This document shows positions 22,757 to 34,700 of a DNA stretch of 64,000 nucleotides, piece after piece. Position numbers and translations under genes: made by a program. Each line of letters begins with the position of its first letter. Position 1 is the first letter of the stretch. Below the pieces are notes generated by a model. The model ran no database searches and was not told where the DNA came from. It saw only the letters and a list, made by a program, of their open reading frames with translations. Source of the stretch: Takifugu bimaculatus. Taxonomy: Eukaryota; Chordata; Actinopteri; Tetraodontiformes; Tetraodontidae. The stretch is from NCBI GenBank assembly GCA_004026145.2, contig CP034991.1, positions 11,512,110-11,576,109 on the forward strand. Reading direction: 5' to 3'.

Positions 22757-25700
22757 TCAGGGCCACAGCATGGCGGACACGTTAGTGTCGGTGCTGTAGA
22801 TCCACAGCACCAGGGGCAGGGAGACGGCCACGAAGGGCCAGGAGACGCCCTTGGAACATGCAGGCAGAGAGCAGCCTTTGGCCGACTTCTCCATCTGTTT
22901 ACCGAAGTCCATGTAGTAGCGGGCAAAATACTTTAGCAGCTCGTCCAGCAGGATGACTGGCAGGGAGATCTTTAGCACCATCATCCACTGGATTGTGTCC
23001 AGGGGGGTGATCTGGAAGATGACCTGGAGAGAGCAACACAACCATCACCGATCGAGTCGTGGCAGCAGTCGGTCCTTTTCTAAAGTCACTTCTGAAGGAG
23101 CCGAGGAGAGACTGGGTTCCAGTATGAGACCAGTTATCGGCCACTGTCAAATACGTGCAGATAGAACTGCAATGATAAGACACGGCCACAAGGGGGCGGA
23201 AATGCCTCCTTCACCGCCCTTGAGCTAATCAGGATGAAGCAGCCAGTTTGAGTTTGAGGGAATATTTTCATTTCTAGTTCATGTATATTTCTCTTTATAC
23301 TTACAGGAAGAGGCTCCACATAGAGGATGAGGAAATGGAGGGACATAGAGAGGCAGATGGCCCCTAGCAGCCAAACATTTTCCCAGGGAGGCATCCGCAG
23401 CAGCGACTGGTTTTCCGACAGACTGAAAGGAAAAAAACGGTGATGCTGTGTGGTTGCACAGTTCAACCCCCCCCCACGTGCAGAGTGCACAGTCTCTCTT
23501 ACCTGTTCAGAGCGTTGCACATCTCAATGGTGACGAGCACGGACAGCGCCATGGTCATCGGGTAGGGCGACTCGAACACGTGGCAGTCCAGGCCCTCAAA
23601 CTCCGGGTTGTCCGGAGCGCACTGGAGGAAGTGGCTCTGTGGGGAGAGGGGCAGGAAATGAGGAGGGGGGGGGGCAGCGAGCCAACACAACTGAATTGGG
23701 AGGAGGGAAGACTCACCAGCTGGTACAAAGTGACCTGAGGTCCATCTTCAGAGAGCGTGAACCACCAGGCAGCAGCCCCCACTGTGGCTGCACCCACATA
23801 GCCTACCAGAAGAGAGGGAGGGGGGGGGGGGGTCATTTATAGCACCGTACTGAGGATAATAACATGAATGTCATTACTACAAAACTCAAATGACCTCCAA
23901 TGGCCAGGTATCTGAAGAAGAGCCAGCCCGAGATGAGGGGCTCCTTGGCGTTACGAGGGGGCTTCTCCATGATGTCCAGGTCTGGGGGGTTGAAGCCCAG
24001 GGCCGTGGCGGGGAGACCATCAGTCACCAGGTTGACCCAGAGCAGCTGAACAGGAATCAGAGCCTCGGGGAAGCCCAGCGCCGCCGTGAGAAAGATGCTA
24101 GCAAAGAAACGAAACGTGGCCTTAGAAAAATGCTGTTGTGTCCATTCATTTTGTTCCTCTGCCCCCCCGCTCACCAGACCACCTCCCCCACGTTGGAGGA
24201 GATGAGATATCTGATGAACTGCTTCATGTTGTTGTAAATGGCTCTGCCTTCCTCCACAGCCGCCACGATGGAGGAGAAGTTGTCGTCAGCCAGGACCATC
24301 TCGGAGGCGGACTTGGCCACGGCGGTGCCGGAGCCCATGGCGATGCCGATCTCCGCCTTCTTCAGGGCGGGGGCATCATTCACGCCGTCACCCGTCTGTG
24401 GAGAACAGAGGTGACATCTAAGCAACATACTAGCGATGACGGGATCGATGTCCGCGTGAAACCCTCGTACCATCGCAGTGATTTCGTCAAAGCCTTGCAG
24501 ATATTCTACAATCTTAGACTTGTGGGACGGCTCCACGCGGGCAAAGCAGCGGGCGTGCGTGACCGCGTCGCGCTGGGCCTGCGGGGAGAGCTCGTCGAAC
24601 TCTCGGCCGGTGAACGCCATGAAGTCCACATCGTCGTCCTCGCTCAGGATGCCGATGCGGCGGCAGATTGCCACAGCGGTGCCCTTGTTGTCGCCGGTGA
24701 TCATGATGACTCTGATGCCGGCCTGACGGCACAGCATGATGGAGGCGGCCACTTCCTGTCTGGGAGGGTCGAGCATGCCGACGCAGCCGACAAAGGTGAG
24801 GTCAGACTGGAGGCGGAGACAAAAGGTAAGAACGGAGAACCAGGCGCAGAAAAGACAACGGGACCTGGACATTCACTTACCTCGTACTCGGCGAACTTGG
24901 CGGTTTCAGAAAGGACCATGTCCTCTATTTTTGGTGGGTTGTCTCTTGTGGCGAGAGCCAGGCACCTCAAGGTGTCGTTGCCTGTCCCGTACTCACGGAT
25001 CACAGACATGATCTTCTCCCTGACGCCGGCGGTGAGCGGGACCTTGTTGTTTCCAAGCCTGACGTGCGTACATCTCTCAATAACCCCCTCTGGGGCGCCC
25101 TAAAGGGTCCAGGGAGAGAAGAAAGTGTTGATGAAGTGGAAGAGGGAGCAACAAAAAGGCCTTCACCCGCTTCTTTCAGCATACCTTGACAAACATTTTG
25201 CCCATGGAACGGTTTTTGGGGGTGCAGTAAACGGACATGGACTTTCTGTCTCTGGAGAACTCGAGGGTGAAGTCCTTCTTCATCAGCTGCTTGATGACCT
25301 GATGGGACAAATGGATGGACGGGGTGAAAACTTCTGCCGAGTCAGCCCAGTGGAAATCTGCTGACTGCAGGAGTCAGCGGCCGTCGCTCACCGAGTTGCA
25401 GGCGTTAGCCCTGTCAATCTTTGACAGGCTGGCGACGTCGGTGTCGAAGACGTTCATTTTCTCCACGAGGCAAGTCAACGCCGTCTCAGTGGCCTCGCCC
25501 ACCTTCTCGTACACGCCTTTCACCTGAAACGCACGGAATCTTCCATCAAACCTTGTTTATTCCTCCATCTTTTATGCGAAAAGACTAGATTTCAATACAG
25601 AGTTACAAATCTGGATAATTACACATCTAGTTAATTAGACTTAAGTGATTTCAACACTGACATATAACCGACAAATGAAATTTTCCTTCATTCCTTCACA

Positions 25701-28700
25701 ACAACCCAATTTGGCATGTTTGAGTTAATTTGCCTTATTTGGGATTTCACCGACAACAGCTCAATACACAGCCTGATGGATGGTGCAGCTTTAATTCCAA
25801 ATAAGGCCAATTTAGGGATGGCGTCTGGTGCAGGGTATCTATTAATGATATCTGGGACAATGTCAGCGATATTCCACTTAACATAAAAAGGAGAGACATG
25901 TCCTGGATAAGGAAGCTGGTCTCAGATCAATAAAGCTCCAGAAATATAACAATCTGAGCTTCTGGCTGCTGATCCGAGTTCAACACATTCGTTTTAGGCT
26001 TTTGCTTATCAGTGTTTGCAGCTGGTGCTGAAATATAACGACAGTGCTCAGACCTCATTGAAGTCCAGAGAGGAGTCGTTGCAAAGCGCACAGATGGTGG
26101 CCAGTTCAACCAGGGCGTCATTCTGGGTGCATTTCACAGTGTTTACCATCCTGGTACCTGGGGACACATGTGCAATATTAACCTGCAGTTCATACAAGAT
26201 GACAGAGCACGTTGCATCAAAACACCCAGCTGTTAGCGGAACACTCACACTTCTCCCTCGGGGGCGTAGGTAGAACCAGTGATGGTGAACTCTGACAGAG
26301 AGCAGCTGTCAGTGTTCCACCTTGTTGACGACAAACATCTGGAAAACAAGGCAGAGGAAAAACTGAGTGTGTTGCACAGAAGAACCACGAGGACCTGTAG
26401 AGAGTGATGGCTGGTTTTTATCATCCAGCAGAGACACTGGGAGAGTATCTGAGAGCCACACTGGGTGGCCAGATGCCTGACTGAGGAGCCCTTTTCCTCC
26501 CTTGAGAATAAAAGCATCTCGACAAGTCATTGACGACAGTCAGTGCAGAAAGGGAGTTTAATGATATCAGGAGGAGTGGTTGCCATAAACAGAACTGCCA
26601 CAGAAGTGAAGGAGAAAAATCTTTTTAAAATTAACACTCAGATCCTGCAATTGAACGAGGCTTTTAGATTAATTTGATAACGGCTGCATTTGATGAACAA
26701 CTGCCGTCTTCTCGCCGTAGCGACGGAGGAAAGGAAGAGTGTCTGATGCAAGGTCAGTTATGCAACAGCAGCAGCAGCGTCATCAGCAGCCCACTGTTGA
26801 TTATAGGAGTGGCGCCGTCTTCCTGTTAAATAACCTGGATACACAAGCAGAAGGCAACCCGAACACTGTTTGCAGAACATTAACATTTAAACTGACAAGT
26901 GTATTGAAAGTGCTGAAACGGGACGATTTTATCGAGCACTTATGGGTGTCAGATTTCCTCCAGCAGATAAACACCAGCGACTCATTGCCTGGTGGCTAAT
27001 GAAGAGTCTCCTCTCAAATACGGTTTGAGACTTAACAGTCAGAAGCTGGCGCTTAATAAGAAAACGTTGTTGTGCTTTGAAAACCTTGACGTTTCTCCTG
27101 GAGACAAGTATAATCTTGGTTTGTCTAGCTCTCCAGCAGCGTTGCTACCTAAACATTTGTTTAGATTAACGTGTCCAAATAACCAAAAGTGCAGCCTAAA
27201 CACACTTTCGTGGTGTTGAGTCGATGTTAATCACCTGGCCTGAGCAGGTCGGATGAGCTGTTTACGTAGTCTGGAAAGTAAACTGCTGGATCAGCAGGAC
27301 GTGATGTCGAGGTCATTTTAGAACAAAAATTCAGTAAAATCACAGAGCTGTCAGAGAACTCCGAGTGTACTGTGGCTATTGATCAGTACAGTATCTGATC
27401 GTCTCTTCCAGAAACGTAATTTTCTAATGCATGAAATTCAATTTCTGTCCAATAGCTTCCTGGAGGATGTCAAAGCCGTGTGGCCACATTAACCAGGGAC
27501 CTTCTCCAAGGGACATAAGTGCTTAATGCAATAATCCCTTTAACTATCCAACACCTGGGAAAAGTGAAATAAACCAAACACAGAAAACTTCAGGAAGGGA
27601 CAAAAAGAGGACAATGCACCAGTGGACAAGCTCAGCATTGCATTAACTGTGTGTGTGTGTGTGTGCGTGTGTGAGAGACTCACTCTGCAGACAGACATCT
27701 GGTTGGTGGTCAGAGTTCCCGTCTTGTCAGAGCAGATGACAGAGGTGCAGCCCAGGGTCTCAACAGATGGCAGGCTGCGCACGATGGCGTTCTTTTTAGC
27801 CATGCGGCGTGTGCCCAGGGCCAGGCAGGTGGTGATGACAGCAGGGAGACCTTCAGGGATGGCAGCCACGGCCAACGCGACTGCGATCTTAAAGTAGTAG
27901 ACAGCCCCACGAAACCAGGAGCCTCCGTGGACGGGGTCGTTGAAGTGGCCGATGTTGATGATCCACACGGCGATGCAAATGAGGGATATGACCTTGGACA
28001 GCTGCTCGCCAAACTCGTCCAGCTTCTGCTGCAGGGGCGTCTTCTCCTGCTCGGTAGCAGCCATCTCATCACGGATCTTCCCGATCTCCGTATTGACGCC
28101 CGAGGCCACGACGACACCCACGGCTTTCCCAGCCGCGATGTTGGTGCCCTGAAATAACGGCAGCGGGATGTTAGAACGAATAAATTATGAAAAAAAAAAA
28201 ACAAGTTTTGGAAAATAAAAAACTTGTGCAGCTTACAGAGAAGAGCATGTTCTTCTTGTCCTGATTGACAGCGCGAGGGTCAGGCACGGGGTCAGTGTGT
28301 TTGATCACAGACACAGATTCACCTGCGAAGACGTGGAAACCGTTCACACGTTGGCATCATTAACAAATTAAACATTTTAGGAGTCTGCCTGTTGTGTGGC
28401 CATTTTTCCAGTGTTAAAACTACTTGATCACATTCTGATGCTAAACCTATTCCTATAAATAACTATAATAACTACAGGGGAAAAAAGCATTCAGGTTAGG
28501 TATTGAGTGTTACACCAGTAGTATAGCAGATCGAAGCAGCAGTAACAATGTTAAATAACAGGTTGTTTTATGCCAAGGGCCTTTGACCTTTGTACGATCA
28601 AAGGTAAAGTGCCTCTGGAATGAGCTCTTCCTTAGCTCACGATCAACATTTCCTGGAAATGTCATCAATATCTGTTGATAACTTGTTGGGAGTTGTTTGG

Positions 28701-31700
28701 CTAAAAGATGACAGCTGTCACATAACCACCTTGGCGGAGGCAATTCCACAGGAACACAGTTTGTTAGCAATGATATCATCAGCAATCATGTCTTACCGGT
28801 CAGAATGGACTGGTCAACCCTCAGGGTTGTTGATTTGATCGAACAGATACGGATGTCAGCAGGAACCTTGTCTCCAACTGCAACCAAACAGATCCATAAT
28901 CATACACAGTCATTGAAAAACATCTCCCATTACAAATATGTAAGTATGTTTACGCATAGGACCACAGTCTGCCTGAACCATTCAAGATGTGGACACAAAA
29001 GCACAAGGAAAGGAAAAGCTAAAGAAAGACGAGGAAATAAAGGATCCAAGAGTCATTAAAGGCCCGCCTCAGAGGAAAAGGACAATTTGGGTACATTGGG
29101 ATAGGGGTGACCCAATTGCTTCCTACTAGTACATAAAGGCAACGGAAACTGGGGAAATGGCACAGTTTCTATGGGCGTAGTCTACATATAGGACTACTTT
29201 GTTAAAAATGCAAATTGTGTCACAGCGTTACAGGAGAGTCCAGCCAAGAACGCAGCTCAGCTCTCTGAGGGCTGAACAAGCCTGTCGTATATCAGAGAAC
29301 CCATAGGACACCAAACTAAATACAAAGCAGGAATCCAGACTAACTTTAAGGCCAACGTCCAGAAATCCTCTCCAAAGACATTTTGAACAGTCCCAAACTG
29401 AAGGCAGTCAACAAAAGTTGTAGTATCTCAATAATTTACTGCGGCTTTGTCAGTTACAACTTTTCCCCCCATAAAAACAACCAACCAACCCAGAGTATTG
29501 GGAAATAAATAATGTAATATAATGTAAAAAATTAAATAAAAACAAATTTCATTTCATTTTAAACAGTAAACAAGGAAAACAAAAGAAAAACCCAAAACCC
29601 CCCCCAAAACTACTGAACACAGGGTCAGGCAGCATCGGGGCGAGGTTTCACCTCCTGTGGATCAGACCGTGTCGAGCCTGAGAAGTCCAACAGGAATGAA
29701 CCAGCTTAGAAACTGTTTAAAAAAGCAACTGTAGAGTGTTTTTTAATCATCACAAGAACTTGGATTAAATATTCTGTTGTAATCTTTTGCCCCACCCAGG
29801 TGCTCCTGGGGTAACAGCAGTAGTACTAGCATAGCAGCGTTCTCTTTATCTTTGATTTTGCAGGTCTATTGTTTGTCTCGTGTACAAGTCCTGTGCTGCA
29901 AGAAGTGTTGCACAACAACATAAAAAGTAAAACATTGGAACCGTTATTACAGTCCCTGATGCCTATTTTTATGTCCCGGGGATGGCAGGAGGGTGTTGGT
30001 CTGTACAGTTTGGACGCTGGAGGCGTCTTTTGGCTACATGAAAATAATTGAAATTAGGTCCAGTTTTGACACCATGATTGCAGCCAATTATGATGAATAT
30101 TCTGAACGTTTAAGTAGAAAAACCAAATCCATTATTGTGCCAGACGCAGCAATATATCAAATTGCACTGGCAGGTCAAAAATGGTAATATTTACCCTCAC
30201 AGCCTGAAAAGCTTTTCAATAACTCGAGCAGATCAGGTTAAGCTTCCTTTGCCTGGTGATTCATTAGCTTTCAACATTCCAGTTTAACTCTAAAAAACAT
30301 CAATGTTCTGATCCAAATGCCGTCTCAGGAGCTGGACACGTCAGAGCTGCTCCCATGATGAAGCGTGTGTGTACATCAGCTACCCTCTGTGTCAACATCC
30401 TCCTTGGGATCTGTCCAAGCATCTCCACAGGCACTAAGGCCTTCTTACTGCATTCCTTTTTATACATTTACAGGCACAAAGTGGCAGAGTTGATGATCGA
30501 GACCTGAACATAACTTGTATTTGAGCTCCATTTGTCAGGTAGCAGCCCCTGAAACAAAGTTGGCAGCTTTAACTGGCACCTGCCTCTGCCACAGCCAGGA
30601 GAGTCCATGTGCTAATGGCAGGTTAACAAAAGGCTGCCCTCCAACCGGGCGGGGTGGGTCGTCTCAGGGTTGCCAACAGGTGAAGCAGCTTTCTGACGCT
30701 CCGCTCGCTAATGTGGCAAGTAGTAGGATCTTTATTACTTTAATGAGACCTGGACAATAAACATTCCATAATATTTCTGACCTAAGCGGTCGTGGCCAGA
30801 TCCGCCGATGTCACGTTGGCCATCTTGTTAAATGAGTAGGATCCCGACCTCTGCCTTGATATTATGTAATCGCCCGTGCCAACAGCTCTCATACGGGTAG
30901 CTTAGCGCTGGTCTGTAACGAATCTCAAACAGCAGCAGGCCCAAGCCTCCACATAGCAGAGCACAACTCTTCCTGTTGCCAGGGTAACAGTTCTTGTCCA
31001 AAGACAGGAAGCGTCGCAGCGCTTGTCAAAATTAACCTTGGTTTTGGTGGAAGTTACGTGACATTTAAACAAGTATGCAGAATGTAGGCAGCCAGTGAAA
31101 CTGCTTTTTCCTCAAGGCCCAACACCCACTGAAAAGTAAAGACAAAGCTCTGACCTTTGACACCTGACTAAAATCTTTAGATCCTGGAACTCACTGGTGG
31201 TTAACACTCCTTTCTCACGCCTGATTTAAGGTGGGAGCTCAGACTTTAAACCCCTGTTGTGGTTAAAGTCTCCCGTCTTGGTTTAGCTAGCAGTTGGTAT
31301 GATCTAAGAGATAATGTCCATTGCCATCATATAGCAGGACAATTCTAAATGTAAGCTTTTCTTTTAACCTTTGAAACGTATGAAATAAATACACAGCACA
31401 TCAGATCTGTGCATTTGTAGAAGTAGAAGTCTGCCTCAGCTGTCAGGAAGATGGGATGTTTTCCCTGCGCCTCGCTGACACGTCTGAGACCTTTGCCAAG
31501 AGAAGGTCCCTCAGTGACGAGGGACGCTTGCCAGACCAGCGAATGCCACATACTATCCATGGTGTCTGGAATCTTAGCGGGGGGGGGTGTGCAGGGGCAG
31601 ATGGATCAGGTCCATTCTTTTAACATGGTAGGGTGGAACGGCTATTGCATGAAGCGCTTCCCTATAAGGTCATCTCTCTCGCACAATAGCAGCGGATGAG

Positions 31701-34700
31701 ACACCCCCAGAGGAACCACCCCTCCCAGACCCAGTGGCAGAATCCACAACTTCACAGGCAGCTGAGAACAAACCTCGCTGCCCTTTGACAATACCCACAT
31801 CGGACTCTGAGCCCCTAACACCAACCTGCAACTGGCAACACACACTGTGGCGTGTTCTTTAAATCTCTGGTATCAACCTCAAGCCGGCAAACTTAACATA
31901 TTACATTTACATTTTTTTTTGAGGTTAGTTAAGTGGAGCAAGTGGAATTTGGCTGTTGGGCCGAGCCTAAAAATAGATAAAACCTAGATTTGATCCATGG
32001 TGACATCACCAATGTGAATGATCCAGAAACAATGTCTGGAATAAGTATCATGTACCACAATGTATGTTCCTGAATAATGATATAAATAGAACTCACAGGT
32101 TGAGAGAAAACGCTGCGAGCTTTTGTGCAGAATAATTCGGAGAACATGGAATGAATTACAGTGGATGCAGGGGTGTGAGTAGGAGGCAACAGTCCGATCC
32201 ACAGCAGCGCCCTGACGAGGCGCAGCGTTAGATGGGCGGCAGGCTCTTCCTCTCAAGGCTACGGCAGCTGCTGACGGCTCAGCTCCGAGCCGTCCTCTGC
32301 GTCACCACGCTCCACCTCTGCACGGCAGAGGTTATTAGTGCAGCTCCAGGCAAATATTCAGAGAATAAAAAGCAGCTTTCCAAGTTGTGGCATTAACAGT
32401 AAGCCGAGCAGCTTCTTCTGACTGCAGCATCCAGTTTTACCACCTGCCGGGCTGCTTTATTACGATAGCTGCTGACAGGAAACCTCCAGCAACCACTCGT
32501 GGATTTTGAAAATATCACATTTGAACATCCGACTCGCAATTCTTTCCATTAAAAATACAAGACCCCCCCCCCACCCCCCCCCACGCAGACATAGACGTCG
32601 GTTTCCTGCTCATTACTGCTAAATTTGCCCTTGTCAAGGTTACTAAGGAGTTCAATGTCAGCCATTGTGCTTTTGAGATGGACAGGAGGGGGCGTAAAGG
32701 GCAGGAGCAGACACCTGTCATTGTCATGACTGTCACTACCTCTATAAATACAACATTCCATAATCTAAGCAGCCGATGATCACTAAAAATAAAATATGCC
32801 ACGATGAACAGAAAAACTATGCCTCACTGCGGTGGCTTCAGGTCTGAATAGCAAGATGGTCTTTCAAGGACAACGCTGGACTTTCAAGGACATTCCCCGA
32901 TGCATTTGCATCTCCTCTGTCTGCGCACGTGGACAGCTCTGTTAAGCAGGTTGAAGCTACCACCAGCAGAATATGCCACTAAGAACGGGGAGGGAGGCGC
33001 CAAGATGAGACAAGGAGGAGAAATGCAGAGGTCAGATTCGTGTATGGAGGAAAAGAACAGGCTCACTATGAGCATGGGCATTAATAGCATTTGCCCTTCA
33101 GTAGGGTGAATTAATAGGAACGTCTCAAAATACAAGTCACCTCTGCAATGACATGAGGCGAGGCCTAGCATAAAATTCAACCAATGTGATGTGATCATGT
33201 CTGGGCTCATCTGATCTGTGCACTCTACCTGAGGCACAGTTAAACTCTTTTGATCCCCCTCCTCCCCCCAAAAAAGCTCATGCAAGACCCACGCTGAGAA
33301 ACAAAACGTGTTTTAAGGGAGCTCCAGAAGCATTCAAATTCAAAATTTGCTGCAAGTTCATGTGATATCCAGCTTGAACCTCCCAAAAACCAAAACATGT
33401 GCAAGCAACGCAGGCACCACTGCTGCCAAAACACTGACCAAAGCAAAGAAGCCAAGTCTGTTCGCACGAGGAGGAAAGCAAATTAGCTTACCGGCGACTT
33501 CCACAATGTCACCAGGCACGATGTCACGGGCTTTGATCCTCTGCACCGTCTTCCTGTCCTGCCGGTACACCTTGCCCATCTCAGGCTCGTACTCCTTGAG
33601 CGCCTCAATGGCATCTTCAGCATTGCGTTCCTGTTTAGATTAAAGCGGAATTCATTCCAGACATTTCTGAGATGCATCAATAGTATCACTGCTGCGTGTG
33701 CGCATAAATGCGCTGTGCTGGACCACAGATAGTGTATTTATTTATTTAAATAGGAAACCTCCATGTGTGAGAGAGAAAACAACCCTCAAACCTTCCTATT
33801 AATGCAAGATGCTCCTAATAGACATCTTTAATGCCTCATCAAGGGCATTCTACTGCCATATATGGTTGTGTTTTAATGACACAATAACTGTGGAACAGTC
33901 CGTTCTTTGATGCTGGAGAACGTACCACGCTATCAGATCTCAATAACAATATTAGAGTTAATTAGACAGGCAATGATTCAACTGCAGTACAGCAATACGT
34001 TTCAAGAGCAGATCTCCAGCGCAGCTTTAGATGGAAGGTTAACTTAAAAGGCAATTTTAAACACGTTTGAGTCCAACACTTCATGTCTAAATCTGACAAC
34101 AGGAAGGTCTTACCTGCCACACCCCCACGATGGCATTAGCTATAAGAATGAGTAAAATTACAAAAGGCTCCACAAAGGCAGTGATAGTTTCTTCTCCCTC
34201 TTCAAACCAGGCCAAGACCTTAAGACAGTAAGAGAATGACGTCAAAAGGCATGAAAGACAAAACACTGTTCATCACAGGAAATAGAGATCACATTTCAAC
34301 AGAATGGATGAATCACTTGATCCTGTGACAGTTTGACTGCATTATTTACAAAAAGACAATGTGGAATAATGCTGTTGTGGTTATTTAAGTATTGATTCCT
34401 TTCCTCCTGCCAACACTCATCAGTTTGAACTGTGTAGGAATGTTTGACTCTTTAAGAGTCATTAAGTTGAGATCTACGTTACTTTGCTATTGCTAAATTG
34501 CCCTCAAATTAGCACGTCACAATTAGTTAGCCGCTAGTTAATGTCCTGCAGTTAATTTATGTTCCCTGGGGAAATTAATCAATGCCAGTGTGAGCCTCTT
34601 ATTCTTGTTTGATTTTATATTAAGTAGCTTTTTTCAGTGCTAGCCAACTTGCAATACATTTTATATAGTGCCGCAGCCTTTCAAAATTTGACATAACGTA

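Noticed and set aside
23186..23520. Minus-strand ORF through the ATP2A2 penultimate intron
   Set aside because: Only 23305-23422 of it is exon. The rest reads through donor GTAAGT and acceptor, as shown by the protein leaving the family sequence after YVEPLP.
24138..25103. 321-codon + strand ORF, the longest single ORF
   Set aside because: It is antisense to ATP2A2 exons 13-15 and the introns between them. The minus-strand exons carry the conserved P-type ATPase motifs ([25 protein letters not shown]) with GT/AG borders, so the + frame is a shadow of constrained coding sequence.
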